DNA from: Methanobrevibacter sp. | GTDB taxonomy: Archaea; Methanobacteriota; Methanobacteria; Methanobacteriales; Methanobacteriaceae | Reading direction: 5' to 3' | Length of the DNA stretch: 49,991 nt | Assembly (NCBI GenBank): GCA_017652345.1 | Contig: JAGCBE010000192.1 | Location: forward strand, 1 to 49,991 | Shown here: piece after piece, positions 26,910 to 40,071 of the stretch | How positions within the stretch are numbered: the first letter of the stretch is position 1 | Layout of the letters: each line of letters starts with the position of its first letter | Notes under the pieces: model-generated | What the model was told of the DNA's origin: nothing | The model's database searches: none | Seen by the model: the letters and a program-made list of their open reading frames with translations, nothing else | Translations under genes and position numbers: made by a program

Positions 26910-28496
26910 TTAACTATTTGCATTTAACGTAATAGAACCTAAAGATGTAGTCTTACTACTATCCGTGTAAATAGGAATGGTAACTGATGTAGCACTACCA
27001 GTCATATAAGATATACCAATAAGTCCTCCTGAACAACTTCCGTAGAATGGAGCTGTACTAATACTATCGCAGTATATATCTCTAATTGTATTTCCTGAAC
27101 TGTCTATAAAGAATTGAATTCCGAACTGATCTCCCTGTGAAGGAGAAGTTCAGGTTACTGTATTAGTTGAATTTAACTGATTTACAGTAGAGCTATTTAT
27201 AACTCCATTTACTAATGGACCAGCTTTATAATAAGTAGTAATTGTGCCAACTTGAACAGTTAGTGTTGCAATATTTTGACGCTCAATAACTACATCAACC
27301 GTTGTACTTTGACCTGACTTGTTAGGATTTGGAATCAAAGTGTTTCCAGACGTACTTATGATTGATGAATCATTAGACGTAAACGAATATGTATGCGTTG
27401 AATAATCAGAACTACTTCAGGTGGTTCACGTGTTACCGTTATCAACACTCTCTTCTATTGTGATAGAAGTGTTTTCAGTAATTATAAGTGGACTACTTAC
27501 AGGATTTCCTTGTCTAATCAATCTATACACTGTATCTGGTACTACAACAAAACTTAATTCTTTAGAAATACCATTATATTCAATCGTAACAGAATTTAAC
27601 GTTTGACTGAAGGCGAGAGGTTCTATAATTCAACCTCCATCTATTTGATCTTGTGTTATACTAAAAACACTAGAGTCATAAGTAAAATTACTAATAGATA
27701 ATTCTATTCCTTCGTAGCTCTCTCAAGATTCAACAGCAGTTTGATCATTTACATAGGTATTTAACTTTGGCCAAAACTTTATAGATTCACCAAGAGTAAG
27801 ATTTACTGGACTAGTATAAAAAGTATTACCAATATTAGAAGTTTTGGACAATTGTATCTCTTGTGAAAGATTTGCACGTTTAAACACAAGTCTTGTGACA
27901 AAATTTTGATCAAAAATATATCCATTTTGAGTATATCCGACACTTGCGTCTCACCAGCCCAATTGTAATTCCATTCTTCCTGTCTTTGAGATATCAGATC
28001 CAACAGCTCATTTAGTATATTTTGTATAGTCCATTGTAAACGTTTCACCAGTTTCTTGATTATTTATATAACTTTGTGCTGTTCGATTACCATACAAATA
28101 TGCTTCGTTTCCAGAAATTGGAGTGAAAGGAGTATCTACTAAATCTAAATTATTAATTGTTTCTGGGAAAAAATAGCAATTCTTAATAGTCTTCTCCAAC
28201 ACACCCTGTTCACGATACACTTCTATGTCACCCTTTATAGAGTAAACCTCTCCAGGAATTAATGTTATACTAGGTTGTGCATTAGCATCAACAGAATATG
28301 CATAACTAACATCACTACCTTGTCCAGACTTACTCAACTTTACAATATATACGTTCGTTAAATGAACTGTACATGGCCAAACTGTGTGTGGTGTAGCATA
28401 ATGATCACAATAAACAACTTTTCCTATTTCATGAGGAACTCCTTGTGCATCAACATGAACGATTCTTCTACTTGTGTTAATTGAATAATTACTCAT
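26910..28496 (-). CDS. Tail protein with Ig-like repeats, 528 aa (TGA = Trp)
   Basis: ATG 28496, TAA 26910-26912, at least six TGA = Trp (for example LGWWDASVGYT, where TGG and TGA stand side by side). Beta-rich throughout, Ser/Thr/Asn-rich; repeated segments with ITITENTSI, SGNTLIPNPNKSGQ and NTVTWTSP-type strands look like Ig/BIG-type domains. It overlaps the end of the 1177-aa fibre gene by 8 nt and is probably its tip partner or a head/tail fibre. No hydrolase motif seen. Confidence 0.75.
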
Positions 28497-31400
28497 ATAA
28501 GAAATAAATTGTATTTGCTTCTGTTGTTGCTGTATTAGCGTTTCCGAATCTGATTCCTAAAGAATTATTGGTTCCAATAGCCTGCCCGTTTACAGTTAAA
28601 TAGTCAAAACTTGCTGTTTTTGCATATAAATTTGTGGCATCAATTTTTGAAGCATCAATTGAATTTGCAGCAATTCTGTTAGCATTTATTGTTCCAGATG
28701 TAATTTGATTGGCACTAATTTCTGCTGCTTGAATTGCAGTAGCGATGGTTTCTCCATTTAATACAATGTGATTTGCATCAATTTGAGCAGTACCTCCATT
28801 AATTGTACTAATTATTAAATCTGCACTAACTTGTCCATCCTGTCCAACAATTATTGAAACAGCGTCAGAAGTTTGCTTTAATGCAGACATTTCGTCAGCA
28901 ATTAATGTTTTAGTATATCCTGATTTAGTAGTTTCTCCATTGTATGCTACAACCTCTGGATCATTTGGATTAGTATTATTAGTGTTCTTAACTCAAACAT
29001 ATTTTGCGTTTGTTACAGTGCTGGTAATAGTTGCATCTGCAGCACTTCACTCTGTTCTTGCATCTGATACAGCATCTTGTCTTGCTTGAGTTGCAGCAGT
29101 TGTAATTTTACCATCAATTCCATCAAGTTCGTTCTTAACAGAAGTTAGTGTAGGTCTACCTAGTTCATCGGCAACTTCGGATCCGGCCCAGGCTTTAATA
29201 TCTGCTTCTTTGGCATCAACAATTAAATCAGCAAAAGATTTTTGATTATTGTCAACGTAATTAGTTATAACGCTGATCAATCCATTTTGTCCATCAGGAA
29301 TAATTGCTCCATTTGTATCAACAATAACAGATAGTCTATCATCTAATGCATTAAGATCGTCTCCTATTACTTCAAGTACATCCGCTTCAATCTCACTATA
29401 ATCAACCTGAACAGCAGAATTAAGATATCTAATTATAACAGGTACTGATTGATAAATTGTTCCATTAGAATAAACTGTTCTTTCAAAGAACCATAAATAA
29501 GGATGTTGTGCATCTAATTGTAGCATATTAGATGAAGTAGATCATCCTCCATTTGCAGCAATTGTTGGATCTAAGTTACTTGCCGGTGCTGTAATTCCAG
29601 TAGACTGATCACTTGCCTTATAGTATCTTGCTTGAGAAGTAATAGTTATTCCATCTGGTCCAATTGGTCCAACTGGACCTTCTTTATATATACTCCATAA
29701 TGCAGGTTCTGACCAATTGCTTCATGAACCCTGTCTTGTTTCAGGGTCAACGTGAAATTTTCTCTTAGAAACAAATTCATATTTATTTATAGAATTTACT
29801 CCAGTAGGATCATCTTTTCATCCACTATTTAGAGCTTGATATTCATATGCCCATGAGTTGTCTGGCCATAAATTAGACTTTAATGAATAATCGTTATTTG
29901 AAATCGTAACATCATCATCGTCTGCTAAGAAGAAAATATATTCAATGCCATCGCCATCAAGTCCATCTTCACCCCACATTGACCAAATAAATGGTTTACA
30001 ATAAGTACTCCAATGTCCGTTTGTAGAAGTTCTGATAGAAGCGGCTTCGATTCTAAATAATACTTCTTCATTTCCAGTAAACGTATGATGTGTTACAATT
30101 TCATCAGCAGCAGTATATCTTCCAATACTTTGAGGTCGATCTGTTCACCCAAAAGGATAATCATCGTCTCTATCGTCTTGATATTGTGCAGCTGGTGTAG
30201 TCAATGCATTAAATTCAGTTTCGTTTGCACAAAGAGTGTAAATAAATTCAACACCATTTCCATCTTTACCTGGATATGCAGTTAAATCAATAGGTCCGTT
30301 TCAATCATTAGAAGATGTTCCATCAGATTGCAATGTGATGGTTGCCATTCATAGTCTAGTACTATCATTAGGACGATTTCCAGGATGATCAGACCAACTA
30401 TTAGTATTTCCAACAAGAGTTAAACCATTAGATGTTCCATCTCAGGAAGCCGATGTAGGAAGAACCGGTGTTGAAGGAACAGCATCCACAGAGTACCATT
30501 TATAAATAGTAAACGTTCTATAACTAATATGAGTAATTGTTTCAGAATCACCACCACTTAATTTGTCAAGAACCCATTCTTTTGTAGCATAACTATTTAA
30601 AATTGAATTAAGTTCATTAATTCTAACAAAATAATTATGTCCCGTTTTACCATTATCGTATTCATTAAGTGGATCAAGAAGTCCGGCCAATGTTTGTTCA
30701 ATTAAAGATTTAACTTGCTCTACATCTAAACCATCGCCAGTTCCTCCGTTAACAGTTCCAACAGTAGTCCAATTAATGCCGTCAATAGTTTTCTTTAAAA
30801 TGCCGTTTTCTATTTTTACATCAAACAAAGACGTTTCTCCAACACTAATATTGAAAGATACGTTTCCGTTTACAGGAGTCTTTGTTGTACCATTAATAGT
30901 AACAGATTTTACATATGCTGATAAATCTGGATTTACAATGTCTAATTGTACATCACCAGTTGAATCTGGACCTACACCGTTTACAGATTTAACGGTACCA
31001 TCTCCTCCAATTAAATCGTCTAATATGAAATTACCATCATTATTTGGACGTTGTCCATTAATGCTCTTAATGTAAGGAACATCGTTTTCTAACTGAGATA
31101 GTTTTGTAGGAATCAATCCTCTAAGAACTTCAATTCTAGCTTTTACGTTTCTTATATCTGCTTGTATTAAAGAGAATAAGTTTGTATAATTAGGAATTTC
31201 AGGGAAAGGAACTCTACCAGCATCAAACAAAACATCACCTAGAACTACTTCTGCAATTCTATTATTTCCTAATTTAGAAGCATCATAAGTAGCTTTAACT
31301 ACTTGTTTATGTCCAAAGTGAATATATTTTTTAGGTTGACCAGTAGCATCTACTTCTGAATTATCAACTTCTTCCCAGAAAGAAACTCCAGCAAGAGCAA

Positions 31401-32022
31401 GATTCATTAATTCAGAAATAGACATTAAATTAGTCCATTCTTCAGCACCTTCACGTTTCCACTGAATGTAATAACCAGGACCTGTCTCATTTTCGTCACT
31501 ACGTCTTGTATTATCAGAATTTAATCTAAATAGTACAGGATATTCGTTTTTAGGTAAAATCTTATTTAAAGGAATGTCTGAAGGAACTGCTGTTTGATCA
31601 TCAGTTCAAGTAATTGCCGTTTCATCCTCATTTAATACAGGAATCCAAGCTGGGCCAGTGAGATCTGGAGATGATGACAAACGTGTTCCATTTTTCTCAT
31701 ATATAACAAGCTGATTGCCTTCGAACTTAGCACCAATTTCAGGAATTGGACCAGGACGTCCGTCTTTTCCATCTGCTCCTCTTCTACCATCGTCACCTTT
31801 ACGTACTACACATAAAAATCCAGATTGTTCTTCAATGTTACCTTTCTGTGCATATACATCATCTTCTGTACATACATAAAGTGATCCATTGTAAACCACA
31901 AAATCAATTTCCTGAGGATTGTTATGATACTTTCTGTTAACCGCATACTCAGTAAAGTTGAACCTTGGAGCAGGTGTTTTCGGATTATTGGCAAGTTGTT
32001 TTGAACACTTTATTTTAGGCAT
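28489..32022 (-). CDS. Giant tail fibre with collagen-like motifs, 1177 aa (TGA = Trp)
   Basis: ATG 32022 (a TTG at 32031 is also possible), TAA 28489-28491. Ten or so in-frame TGA codons join fragments that all share one frame. N-terminal ~60 residues, then GDDGRRGADGKDGRPGP and, near residue ~790, GPVGPIGPDG, both G-x-y collagen-like. Several beta modules (VKSVNGVGPDSTGDVQLDIV is the common fibre repeat), a long helical region (~860-960) and a C-terminal DANHIVLNGETI-type beta-helix repeat region. Typical of a trimeric long tail or side fibre linking the tail to receptor-binding proteins. Starts 8 nt inside the previous gene's end. Confidence 0.85.
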
Positions 32023-32200
32023 AATATTCAATTATTTGTTTTTGTTCTTTAAAACTTATAAGGTTACTATCTAAAAGTTCATACGCATGTATAAGATCCA
32101 TAATTTTACATAAGTCCTTGTTCTCAAGTGTATGTCCCATCTCTAAATCTCTCATTTTGCTCATAAACATTTCATATATTTTTTCGAGTATATTATCCAT
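32015..32200 (-). CDS. Small helical protein, 61-64 aa
   Basis: TAA 32015-32017; ATG at 32200 (MDNILEKIYEMFMSKMRDLE) or 32209. Amphipathic helices throughout with Met/Leu/Glu. It overlaps the gene before it and the fibre gene after it, as expected for a small assembly factor, possibly a fibre or portal-ring chaperone. Function is inferred only from size and context. Confidence 0.6.
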   Translation of the reverse strand: MDNILEKIYEMFMSKMRDLEMGHTLENKDLCKIMDLIHAYELLDSNLISFKEQKQIIEYYA

Positions 32201-32783
32201 TGCATCCACAGTTATGTTTGTTCTTTAAAAGCTCATTGCAAATGGAACCGCAAGTTTGAATGCATTCGTATATTTCTCGAGCTCTCTCTATGTTTCCTAA
32301 GTCTAAATATTGCTCAATTAATCAAACGGCAATGAATAAGAAATCGCGTTGAGCTTTGTCGACGTCTGATTTACATTGAACACTTCCGCAATTTTTAAGC
32401 ATGTCTTGAAACGCTTTCATTTGCAAATTTACTAAACATTTTTTTAAATTGCAAATCGAAATTGTCTCATCAATATCATATTCTGTATTACCAAGCAATC
32501 AAACAGACTCAATTGAATCTATAATTTCTCTTGCACTAAATACTCTAATTCCTATTTTTAGTCCACCGTCTTCTAAAACTGCATCATTATTCCTTAATGT
32601 TACAATTTCATATACACCGTCAACATCTAACTCGAATTCTAGAGGTTCTGAACAAGAGCAAATTTCAGAAAAATCTTCTGTTTTTGGATTAAATACAAAT
32701 TGATATACGTTAGAGGCGTCGCCAGTAACTTTTGTTACTAGACGACAACCTCTCATGCATATTTCTTTATTAATATTACTCAT
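32193..32783 (-). CDS. Hypothetical protein after portal, 196 aa (TGA = Trp)
   Basis: ATG 32783 overlapping the portal TAA as TAATG; TAA 32193-32195. TGA at 32499 (ESVWLLGNTEYD) and near 32323 (AVWLIEQYL) join two halves: a beta-rich N-terminal domain (VYQFVFNPKTEDFSEI, GVYEIVTLRNND) and a helical, Cys-rich C-terminal domain (CGSVQCKSD, CIQTCGSIC, HNCGCNG). Not recognised. Linked by coupling to the portal, so a virion or packaging role is likely. Confidence 0.65.
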
Positions 32784-35008
32784 TACACATTACGTATTTC
32801 ATTGTTATAAGGATTTCCATCTCACATCTGCATAATCTCTGCGTCAAGTTGTTTTTCTTTAACTTCGATAAGTTTATCATTATAATCTTTCTTATCGGCG
32901 GCTTCTTTTTGTTCGATTTCAACTCGTTTCTGCTCAATCTGAATCTTAGCTTGATTATTTGCTTCGACTTGAGATTGCAGACGTTTGATTTCGTTTTCAA
33001 GATCAGAAATAGTTTTTTGATCTTGTTTCAGATTAGATTCGTACTGTTGTACTTGTTGTTGTAACTGTTGAAGCATATTGTTTTCAGCTTTCTTCTCTCT
33101 AACTGCTTTATTAAGTTTTTGCTTCATTTCAGTTAAACTCTTAGCGTCTAGTATATCGAAAGCCATTTCTGCATCAACCAATCCACCTTTAATGAATTCA
33201 ATATTCATTTGTTGAGCAGTTTGAAGTTTTACATACGCCTCAGAACTATCTGCAATATGAATATCATAATCAGTCATTGTAAAATGTTCAGGTAATGCAG
33301 TGAATGTTTTTACAAGTCGATCTCCTAATATAATTGTTCCACTAAGTCCGTTTTTGAATACACTTTTTGCAAGATTTAGTAAATCATAATAAACTTCTCT
33401 TTGCATTAAGTCCATAGCGTGGAAATACTGTTTTGTTAGTAGAGTGGATTGGTGTATTCCAACTTTTACATTAGATGCAGCTTCTCTTTCTTGAATTTGA
33501 CCTAGCTTTTGAGCAAATACTCCAGAAATTGAAGACGCCTGTTGTTCAATAGAATCAATTGCTAATTGAATTGCTTGAATAGCCTGAGACTTAATAGAAT
33601 CATCATAACCATTAAAAGTAGTATTGATTAATTGAGCTCCATCTTGTGAAGAGTCATATCAAGCGATACCGTTCTTCTTATAAGCGATTCATTTTTGAAT
33701 TCTATCTGGCATCTCTACTCCAAGAAATTCAGGAAGACTTGCAGCATCAACCCAATCTCCGATTGTTCCAGAAGTTGCGATTAAGTTATCTCGATAATAA
33801 ATTAATAGATCATATCTATCTTGTAAATCCATTGTAGCTTGAATTAAACTAAACGGCTGTCCGTTTTTATCGTTAAAGAACATTCCATTTAAGTTTAATT
33901 TACAACTACGCGGATCTGTTTTACTTCTTATGTAGTAATCAGCTTCTCCTGGAGTTATGTAAATATCTTTTCCTATTTTAACACCTTCGTGTAAAACAGA
34001 GCGATTTTTCTTTTTGTCAAATTCCAATCACTGGCATTCATAAACTGGAATAAGTCTATTACTTATAGTAGTAGCTCATTCATCAGTATTATAAGGATAT
34101 AACGGATGTACTTCCAATCCAGCTAAAATACCAGGTGTCGGATGTTTAGTTGTAGTTCCATCATCAAGTAAAGTATCCATGTTACTATTTACAACAACGT
34201 AATCGTTTAATGTACTACCTTCTCTAACTGATGAAAAATAACTATCAACTTTATTAATTGCGGCATCTGTAAGATCTTCTCCAAATTCCTCAAGAATTTC
34301 GTCTTTCGTCATCCATCTTCTTATTACAGCTCTACGAGACTTGTTTAAAAAGAACGAACTTGGATTTCTTTCAACGAATGTATCTATTGGATTTAATACA
34401 TCTAAACGTAAGTTGTCTTTACTTCCAGATGGTTTTGTTCTATAGTAACAGATTCCTCCAATTAAAAGATCTGTTAACATTTCGCGAAGTTTATTTCTTA
34501 CATCTAACTCACGACTATGTTTTATATACTGTATTATATTTTGTGCTGCTATTTCATACTCAGATTCAAAAGAATTTTCAACATCGGCTTTAATTCTTTG
34601 AAGTTCTTTTTCAATAAAAGGATCATTTACAGGTTCTTTTGAATCCATTAAAATATCTATTAATGCATGATTGAGATATTTCTTTAAGAATGTATAAACT
34701 TCAGCATCTATTTTTAATTGTTTATCTCTTTGTATTTTAGAAACTGTTTCGTCGTCCTTACATGTAACTTGCATATCTGGTTCTAATTCGAGATATTCTC
34801 CAACTAATACGTCGATATGCTTCTTCATGAGTGGAGTAAATGAAATACTTGTTGGGACTCCGATTCCAAAATTATCTTCCAAATATTTAAATTGATCAGC
34901 GTCTCTTTTACCATGATAATAATTATACGCTTTTCTCAATGCCGTTTTGTCGTAAACTAGTTCCGATATACAGCTATTAATTTTTTCTATTTCTAGTTTT
35001 TTATTCAT
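32783..35008 (-). CDS. Portal protein, 741 aa (TGA = Trp)
   Basis: ATG 35008, TAA 32783-32785. TGA = Trp at NTDEWATTISN, CQWLEFDKK, QKWIAYKK, IAWYDSS and MQMWDGN restore one frame. N-terminal region (ALRKAYNYYHGKRDADQF, GIGVPTSISFTPLMKKHIDV) and the RNKLREMLTDLLIGGICYYR core match crAss-like portals, which form the dodecameric DNA gate at the capsid vertex. The C-terminal ~130 residues are a Gln/Lys-rich coiled coil (MLQQLQQQVQQYESNLKQD) as in the barrel domain. It follows a 109-aa gene and the terminase in the packaging operon. Confidence 0.85.
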
Positions 35009-35330
35009 CGTCCCAGTCTATTTCTTCATCTAGAACAAGTGGCTCACGAGTTATACTATAAAAGTGTATTTTTTCATACTTGTTCTTTTTTATTTCGTTT
35101 CTTACAAACTCTTTAAATTCTTCTTCTGTACCTTCGTATGAAAGAATTGTAGGAGTGTAGTATCTATCGAAGTACAAATAAAGTTCATAAATTGTATCGT
35201 TTAATTCCAAACAGGGAGAATCACATTTGTCTCGTTTAGGTTCAGTAACAACGACTTTTAATTTACCTTTATAACAAGTTTCTGTAACTTCATTAATAAT
35301 ACACAAAACCTCTTGTTCTAACCTTGTCAT
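35001..35330 (-). CDS. Small conserved packaging-operon protein, 109 aa
   Basis: ATG 35330 overlapping the terminase TAA as TAATG; TAA 35001-35003 overlaps the portal start by 8 nt. Acidic, with Trp as TGG (IDWDDE). A mixed alpha/beta pattern (TIYELYLYFDRYYTPTIL). No known fold; strictly coupled between terminase and portal, so a packaging or portal-assembly role is probable. Confidence 0.65.
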   Translation of the reverse strand: MTRLEQEVLCIINEVTETCYKGKLKVVVTEPKRDKCDSPCLELNDTIYELYLYFDRYYTPTILSYEGTEEEFKEFVRNEIKKNKYEKIHFYSITREPLVLDEEIDWDDE

Positions 35331-37567
35331 TATAATATATTTTTAGGAATTACACCGTATTTGAGATATCCTTTTTCATCACGATATCATCCAATATCTT
35401 GTCAATTATTTTTAGTAACAGTTGGTTTTGAAGGAGTAACTCCGGTTAACGCTTCATCACCTATTTCAGCCATTTGCATGGCAGCTATCATATCGAATTT
35501 TCTTTTATTCTCGTATGTATATTTTAGTAGCTCTTCTAACATTTCTGGAAAATCTATTGTATAATAATAGTCTGCTAGAAAACCACTTATTAACTCAAGA
35601 CCGTGTTTAATTACAGATTCTGTACCAGGTACACCAATTAGACGTTTATTTTGTTTCTTTTTAGATCTAACAGATACTGCATATTCTGGTCTACTCATAA
35701 GAAGATTTTCTTTTTTACGTTCAACTAAGAACTGTTGGAACGTAATTTTAGTAAACTCAAGCATCGCTTGACAATTGTACCATGTTAAAAGTTTTAGTGC
35801 AATCATATATGCAATACGAATATCTCTTGGTCTATCTTTATAAACAGCTACGTATTTAGGTTCTTTGTCTCCAAATACACGTCTTTTTATTACTATACAG
35901 AAATCAGAAACATCGTTTTCTTCTGCAGAATTATCGGTACCCATATCAATAGAGTCAATTCCAGCAACATATAGGTTTTTTCAAACTTTTTCATCAGGAT
36001 CCTTTAAAGGCGGTTCCACAACTAAAAGTTTTGAATTAGCTGATTCATAAGAATTAACTTTTGTGTACTGCGGCGCATTTTTATCTCACTCTAATACTGT
36101 AGGAATGAGTTTTTCTCCAGAATTATGTATTTTAATGTTAACCATTTGTTGAGAAATCAATTCTGCATCAAATACGTTTGCACCGGTTTTTGCTAAAGCT
36201 TCTTCTGGAATAAAACAGTGCTCAGCACATTCATCGAGATATTTTTGACCACTAAGACCTTGTCGATATGATTCGTAATATTTTTTAAATTCAACCCAAT
36301 TGGTAACACCTCTATTATCTAAATATTGAGAGGTAAGTGCGAATTTATGACACGGTAAAAAGAATGCTGTTATCTGTGGTTTACCATCAAACGTATCGTA
36401 ATTTTTATACGGTAAGACGTTATAGCTTTTTGGATTTTCAAAAGCATCTGCCAAACCTCCAAGGTTCATGTTATCACCACCTGTACCTAATCCAATTCTG
36501 GTACCGAAATGTTTACCACCAAGTTCTACTAAAGCATTACCTTGAATTCAAGATGTTGTGAAAACTGGATTGGATCCAGCTTCTTCATAAACAAGTCTAT
36601 CAGTACGATCACCACGAATATTTGAAGGTTTCTTTGCATTAATTGTATGAATTTCACTCATTCATCCGAATTCAGTACCGTCTCTAGTTACTTTTGATGC
36701 ACGCTTCGTATCATCGTTATTTACTTTTTGACGTACGTGACGTAAACCTCCACATGTATTCTGATTTAACCAATCCAATTGATATCAACACTTATTTTTA
36801 AGAGAACCTAATTTCTCATCATCAAACGCTGTTAATACAGAACGATATTCAGGTAATGTTGTATATGGTCTAACTACAGTCGCTGCAGTCATTTCACTCC
36901 AACCAACACCACGAGATTTTAGAGCTATTGCATCTTTATGCAATGTTTCCGCCATTTCTAAATAATGAAATCATTCGTATTGTTTTGATAAGAACGATGG
37001 AAAATCATAATGACGTCCGGCACCAGCAATGGCGTTTTCATCAATAACTTCCATTCTATAATAATTCAAATAATAGTAATTATCTCCAGTTATTCTATAT
37101 TTTCCAACTTTGTAACCATTGTTCATTCTTTCGACTTCACGATTTCATAAATCATGCCATGGTTTTGAAAATTCTGGAAACTTAGTATAACTTTTAGTAT
37201 TATTATAGATAATTGCCATTTCTCTAAAAGGAGTTGGATCAAAATCCAATCCTTTTTCCATAGTGATCGGTCTATAACCTGTTAACTCATATGATAATTC
37301 CGGATCAAAATATAGAATTTCCTCAGTTATAGGAACATCTCATTCTTCTCCAGGTCTTGCGTGATGTACTTTAGCTGTTTCTTCTACAGTATCTACAGTT
37401 TCTAATACAACTTGTTTTTTAGAATCTTCTTCAAACAGTTGTTTTATTAACTCTTCTTCGTAAGTAACGTCAAATTTAGGTAAAGCTTTTTCTTTTTTCT
37501 CTTGCTTAATATCTTCTTTTGTTTTTACCTTTCTGACACGCTTACCTGTAACACGATCTATAGCCAT
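35330..37567 (-). CDS. terL: Terminase large subunit (TerL), 745 aa
   Basis: ATPase-nuclease motor that packages phage DNA through the portal. ATG 37567, TAA 35330-35332; TGA = Trp at several points (PGEEWDVPIT, YEWFHYL, VLEWDKNAP). Walker A-type KSRGVGWS (~residue 215), Walker B-type DRLVYEEAG (~residue 305), and a C-terminal RNase H-like nuclease opening with VAGIDSIDMG, consistent with crAss-like TerL. The N-terminal ~75 residues are a charged extension. Starts 12 nt after the end of the 190-aa gene. Confidence 0.88.
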
Positions 37568-37578
37568 ATTAGTTCATA

Positions 37579-38151
37579 TTAGTCTAACATTCCAAGAGGA
37601 ACTCCACCTCTAACTGCAGTAGCTGCCTCTTGCTCTGTTTTATGTAATTGCTCCAATGTCTGAAGTTCTGCCCTTACTTTACTAATTGATGTTAAATCAG
37701 CAATAACATCTTTTGGTTTTCAAATTGGTTTACCGTCTGCATCTACTTCTGAAAAATCAATTTCATCAAGATGAACTCTCATTTTATATAAAGTGTGATA
37801 TGCAGTTTTTATTAATGATAAAATTGGATCTGCTTCTTGCATTTCTTGATATTTATGATATGCTGCAAGAAAATCTTTATCTGACAAATCTGATTCTTGT
37901 AAACCACTATCAGCTAATGCTGCAATATGTTTTTCTTTTTCTAAATATTTGAAATAAGGGCTTTTAAAATCAAGAACCAAATAAATGTAAGTGAATTCCT
38001 TATAGGCGCGAATTCGCTGTTCACCTTTTTTATCCTCCTTACATTTATTTCTTTCTGGTTCTCATAATTTTGCGAATTCCTTTACTAATAGTATGCTATA
38101 ATCGTCTATTCGAAGTGAGTTTGTTGCATTATCGAATATAAAGATTTGCAT
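37579..38151 (-). CDS. 190-aa protein upstream of terminase (possible small terminase)
   Basis: ATG 38151, TAA 37579-37581, TGA = Trp in FAKLWEPERNK and KPIWKPKD. Mostly helical, charged; segments such as ADPILSLIKTAYHTLYKM and LTSISKVRAELQTLEQLHKT look like helical bundles. Being immediately before terL it is the natural place for the small terminase subunit, but no HTH was confirmed. The role is inferred from position. Confidence 0.6.
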
Positions 38152-38154
38152 AAA

Positions 38155-39834
38155 TTATTTATTTTCTAATTTTTTTATTTTTCCACCTATTTTATAAGTT
38201 GGAAAGAATCCTTTAAATAACGGCCGCATTCTACTCATTACAGAATTGTATTCATCGCTTCCCATAGGATACGTTCTAGTTGAAGTATCGTTTCCACTTG
38301 CAACAGGAATTCTTTGAATTACAACAGTGTCTCCGGGAGTTGGAACACTCGCTCAGGTATCTGCTCAATTTCCACGAATAGTAGAACCTTCATAAACATG
38401 TTTTCCTCCAGATTTATCCATAGCTGCTCCTACTCTACGTCTTTTTGCTATACCGTTATCTGCAACTTTTACTGTATTTCTTTCTGCAGCTTTTCTACCA
38501 GATTTAGCATCTTTTGCAATAGGAAATCCGTTTTGCGCATTTTCTATTTTTCCACCGTTTTCAAAACCAGTAGCTAATGCATTATGAATAAAAGGCTTAG
38601 CCCAACCAATAGAACTACTAGCGGTAGGAGTACCAGATGCACCATTTTCTAACACAGCTTGTAAATAAGAAGACGCTTCTTTACCTGCGAATTCTTTTCC
38701 AGCAAAACCTTGACTTGCATGAGTCGTTCCTGTTCTTACTGCACCAGTAGGACGATAACCAGCTCTAGCTAAATCGTTTGCACTATTACGAAGAAATTGA
38801 CCATAGTTTCTTAGATTAGACATCACTTGTGGTACATATTCTATTGCAGCAGGAATTGCTTCTGCAGCTAACATTGTTCCGCCAATTACTGCTCCAACTT
38901 TAGCTCCAGTTTTTCCAGCATCGTTAATTGCATCACTAACACCTTGATTGTATCTTGTCTGTTGTACACTTGTTGGAAGTTTAGAGTAAGCTATTTTTTG
39001 TTGAAGTTCAGGAGAAGTATAATTTTCATAAATATTTTGAATGAATTCATTACCTCCATTTCTTCTATATAAGAAATCTCTAGCAGCTTTTGCATCATCG
39101 GTATCACCTCAGAACCAATTAGCATCATTATAAGCTCTATTTGTGACATTTCTTAAATAAGCATCTTCCTGTTCTGGAGTAGCATAACTTGTCTGACCTT
39201 TATAAGATTGCGTAAAAGTATGTTTTCCAGGATGAGCTCCAGATCTAGGATTGTTAAAGGTAGTATCTCCGGCACCTAATACACGATGTACTAAGTTGGT
39301 ATCTTCTCCTCACATTCCATCGTCTACTAAACCATTATCTCTCTGATACTGTTTTATGGCCTCATATGTTTTTTGTCCAAATTTACCATCTATACCAGCA
39401 TCTCCTAAGTCATAACCTCTTGCTGATAAAAAGTTCTGTAATTTTCTAATAATACCTTCATTTGCATGATTTGCATAATACGCGCTTGCTCTAACAAGAC
39501 CTCCGTCTTGCGCTTTTTGTGTACAACCACAATCTACTCTTCCGCCTTTTGCATGTTTACAAATGAATGCATTTATTTTTCCTCCAGCTTTTAGCTTAGG
39601 CTCTTTACTATTAAGTTCTTTTTGAAAGTCGTCCATATATTGTTGTACTTGAAGTAAACCTTCGTCTGTTTCTGAAAGCTTGTTTAATACTTGAATGATC
39701 TGATCTTGTGTCATTCCTTCAAATTCAGGATGTCTAGTTGGGAGTCATTCAGTAAACGCATATAACTGTTGCTGTTGCTGTTCACTCATTTGTCCGCCTT
39801 CAGCATATTTTAAAGGATTTATAAATCTGTTCAT
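38155..39834 (-). CDS. Virion-type protein with peptidoglycan-binding domain, 559 aa
   Basis: ATG 39834, TAA 38155-38157; TGA = Trp in FTEWLPTRH, DGMWGEDTN, GNWADTWASV. Residues ~105-150 (IIRKLQNFLSARGYDLGD...GKFGQKTYEAIKQYQRD) are a PG_binding_1 fold, which docks onto peptidoglycan. The rest alternates helical and Ala/Gly-rich segments, with recurring short G-G-[KRLQ]-[IVM] motifs (KAGGKI, KGGRV, DGGLV, NGGKI, IGGKI). Possibly an internal or ejected virion protein that acts at the cell wall during DNA entry. Function beyond the domain is inference. Confidence 0.7.
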
Positions 39835-39835
39835 T

Positions 39836-40066
39836 TTATTTAATTAATTCTAGATCCTTTGTTGAAAACAATGCTTCTTGAAGACATCCTGTAGAATCAA
39901 ACCATCTGCATTTAATTCCAAGAAACATTGTTTCCATACTTTCAGTTTCTTTATTTTTAATATTTCTAGTTATTTTCTCAACTACTCACATTGTAGGAAC
40001 AAAGTCCACATTGTGTCGCACCTTACATAGATCTCCTGGTGCGAAATATACACGATCTAATTCCAT
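39836..40066 (-). CDS. Small conserved phage protein, 76 aa
   Basis: ATG 40066, TAA 39836-39838, one TGA = Trp (PTMWVVEKI) and one TGG. The pattern LDRVYFAPGDLCKVRHNVDF with later C-R-W-F-D-x-x-G-C-L-Q is a small beta-barrel-like domain often seen in Bacteroidota phage genomes. Coupled to the GroES-like gene (6 nt apart). Function not known to me. Confidence 0.6.
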
Positions 40067-40071
40067 TATCA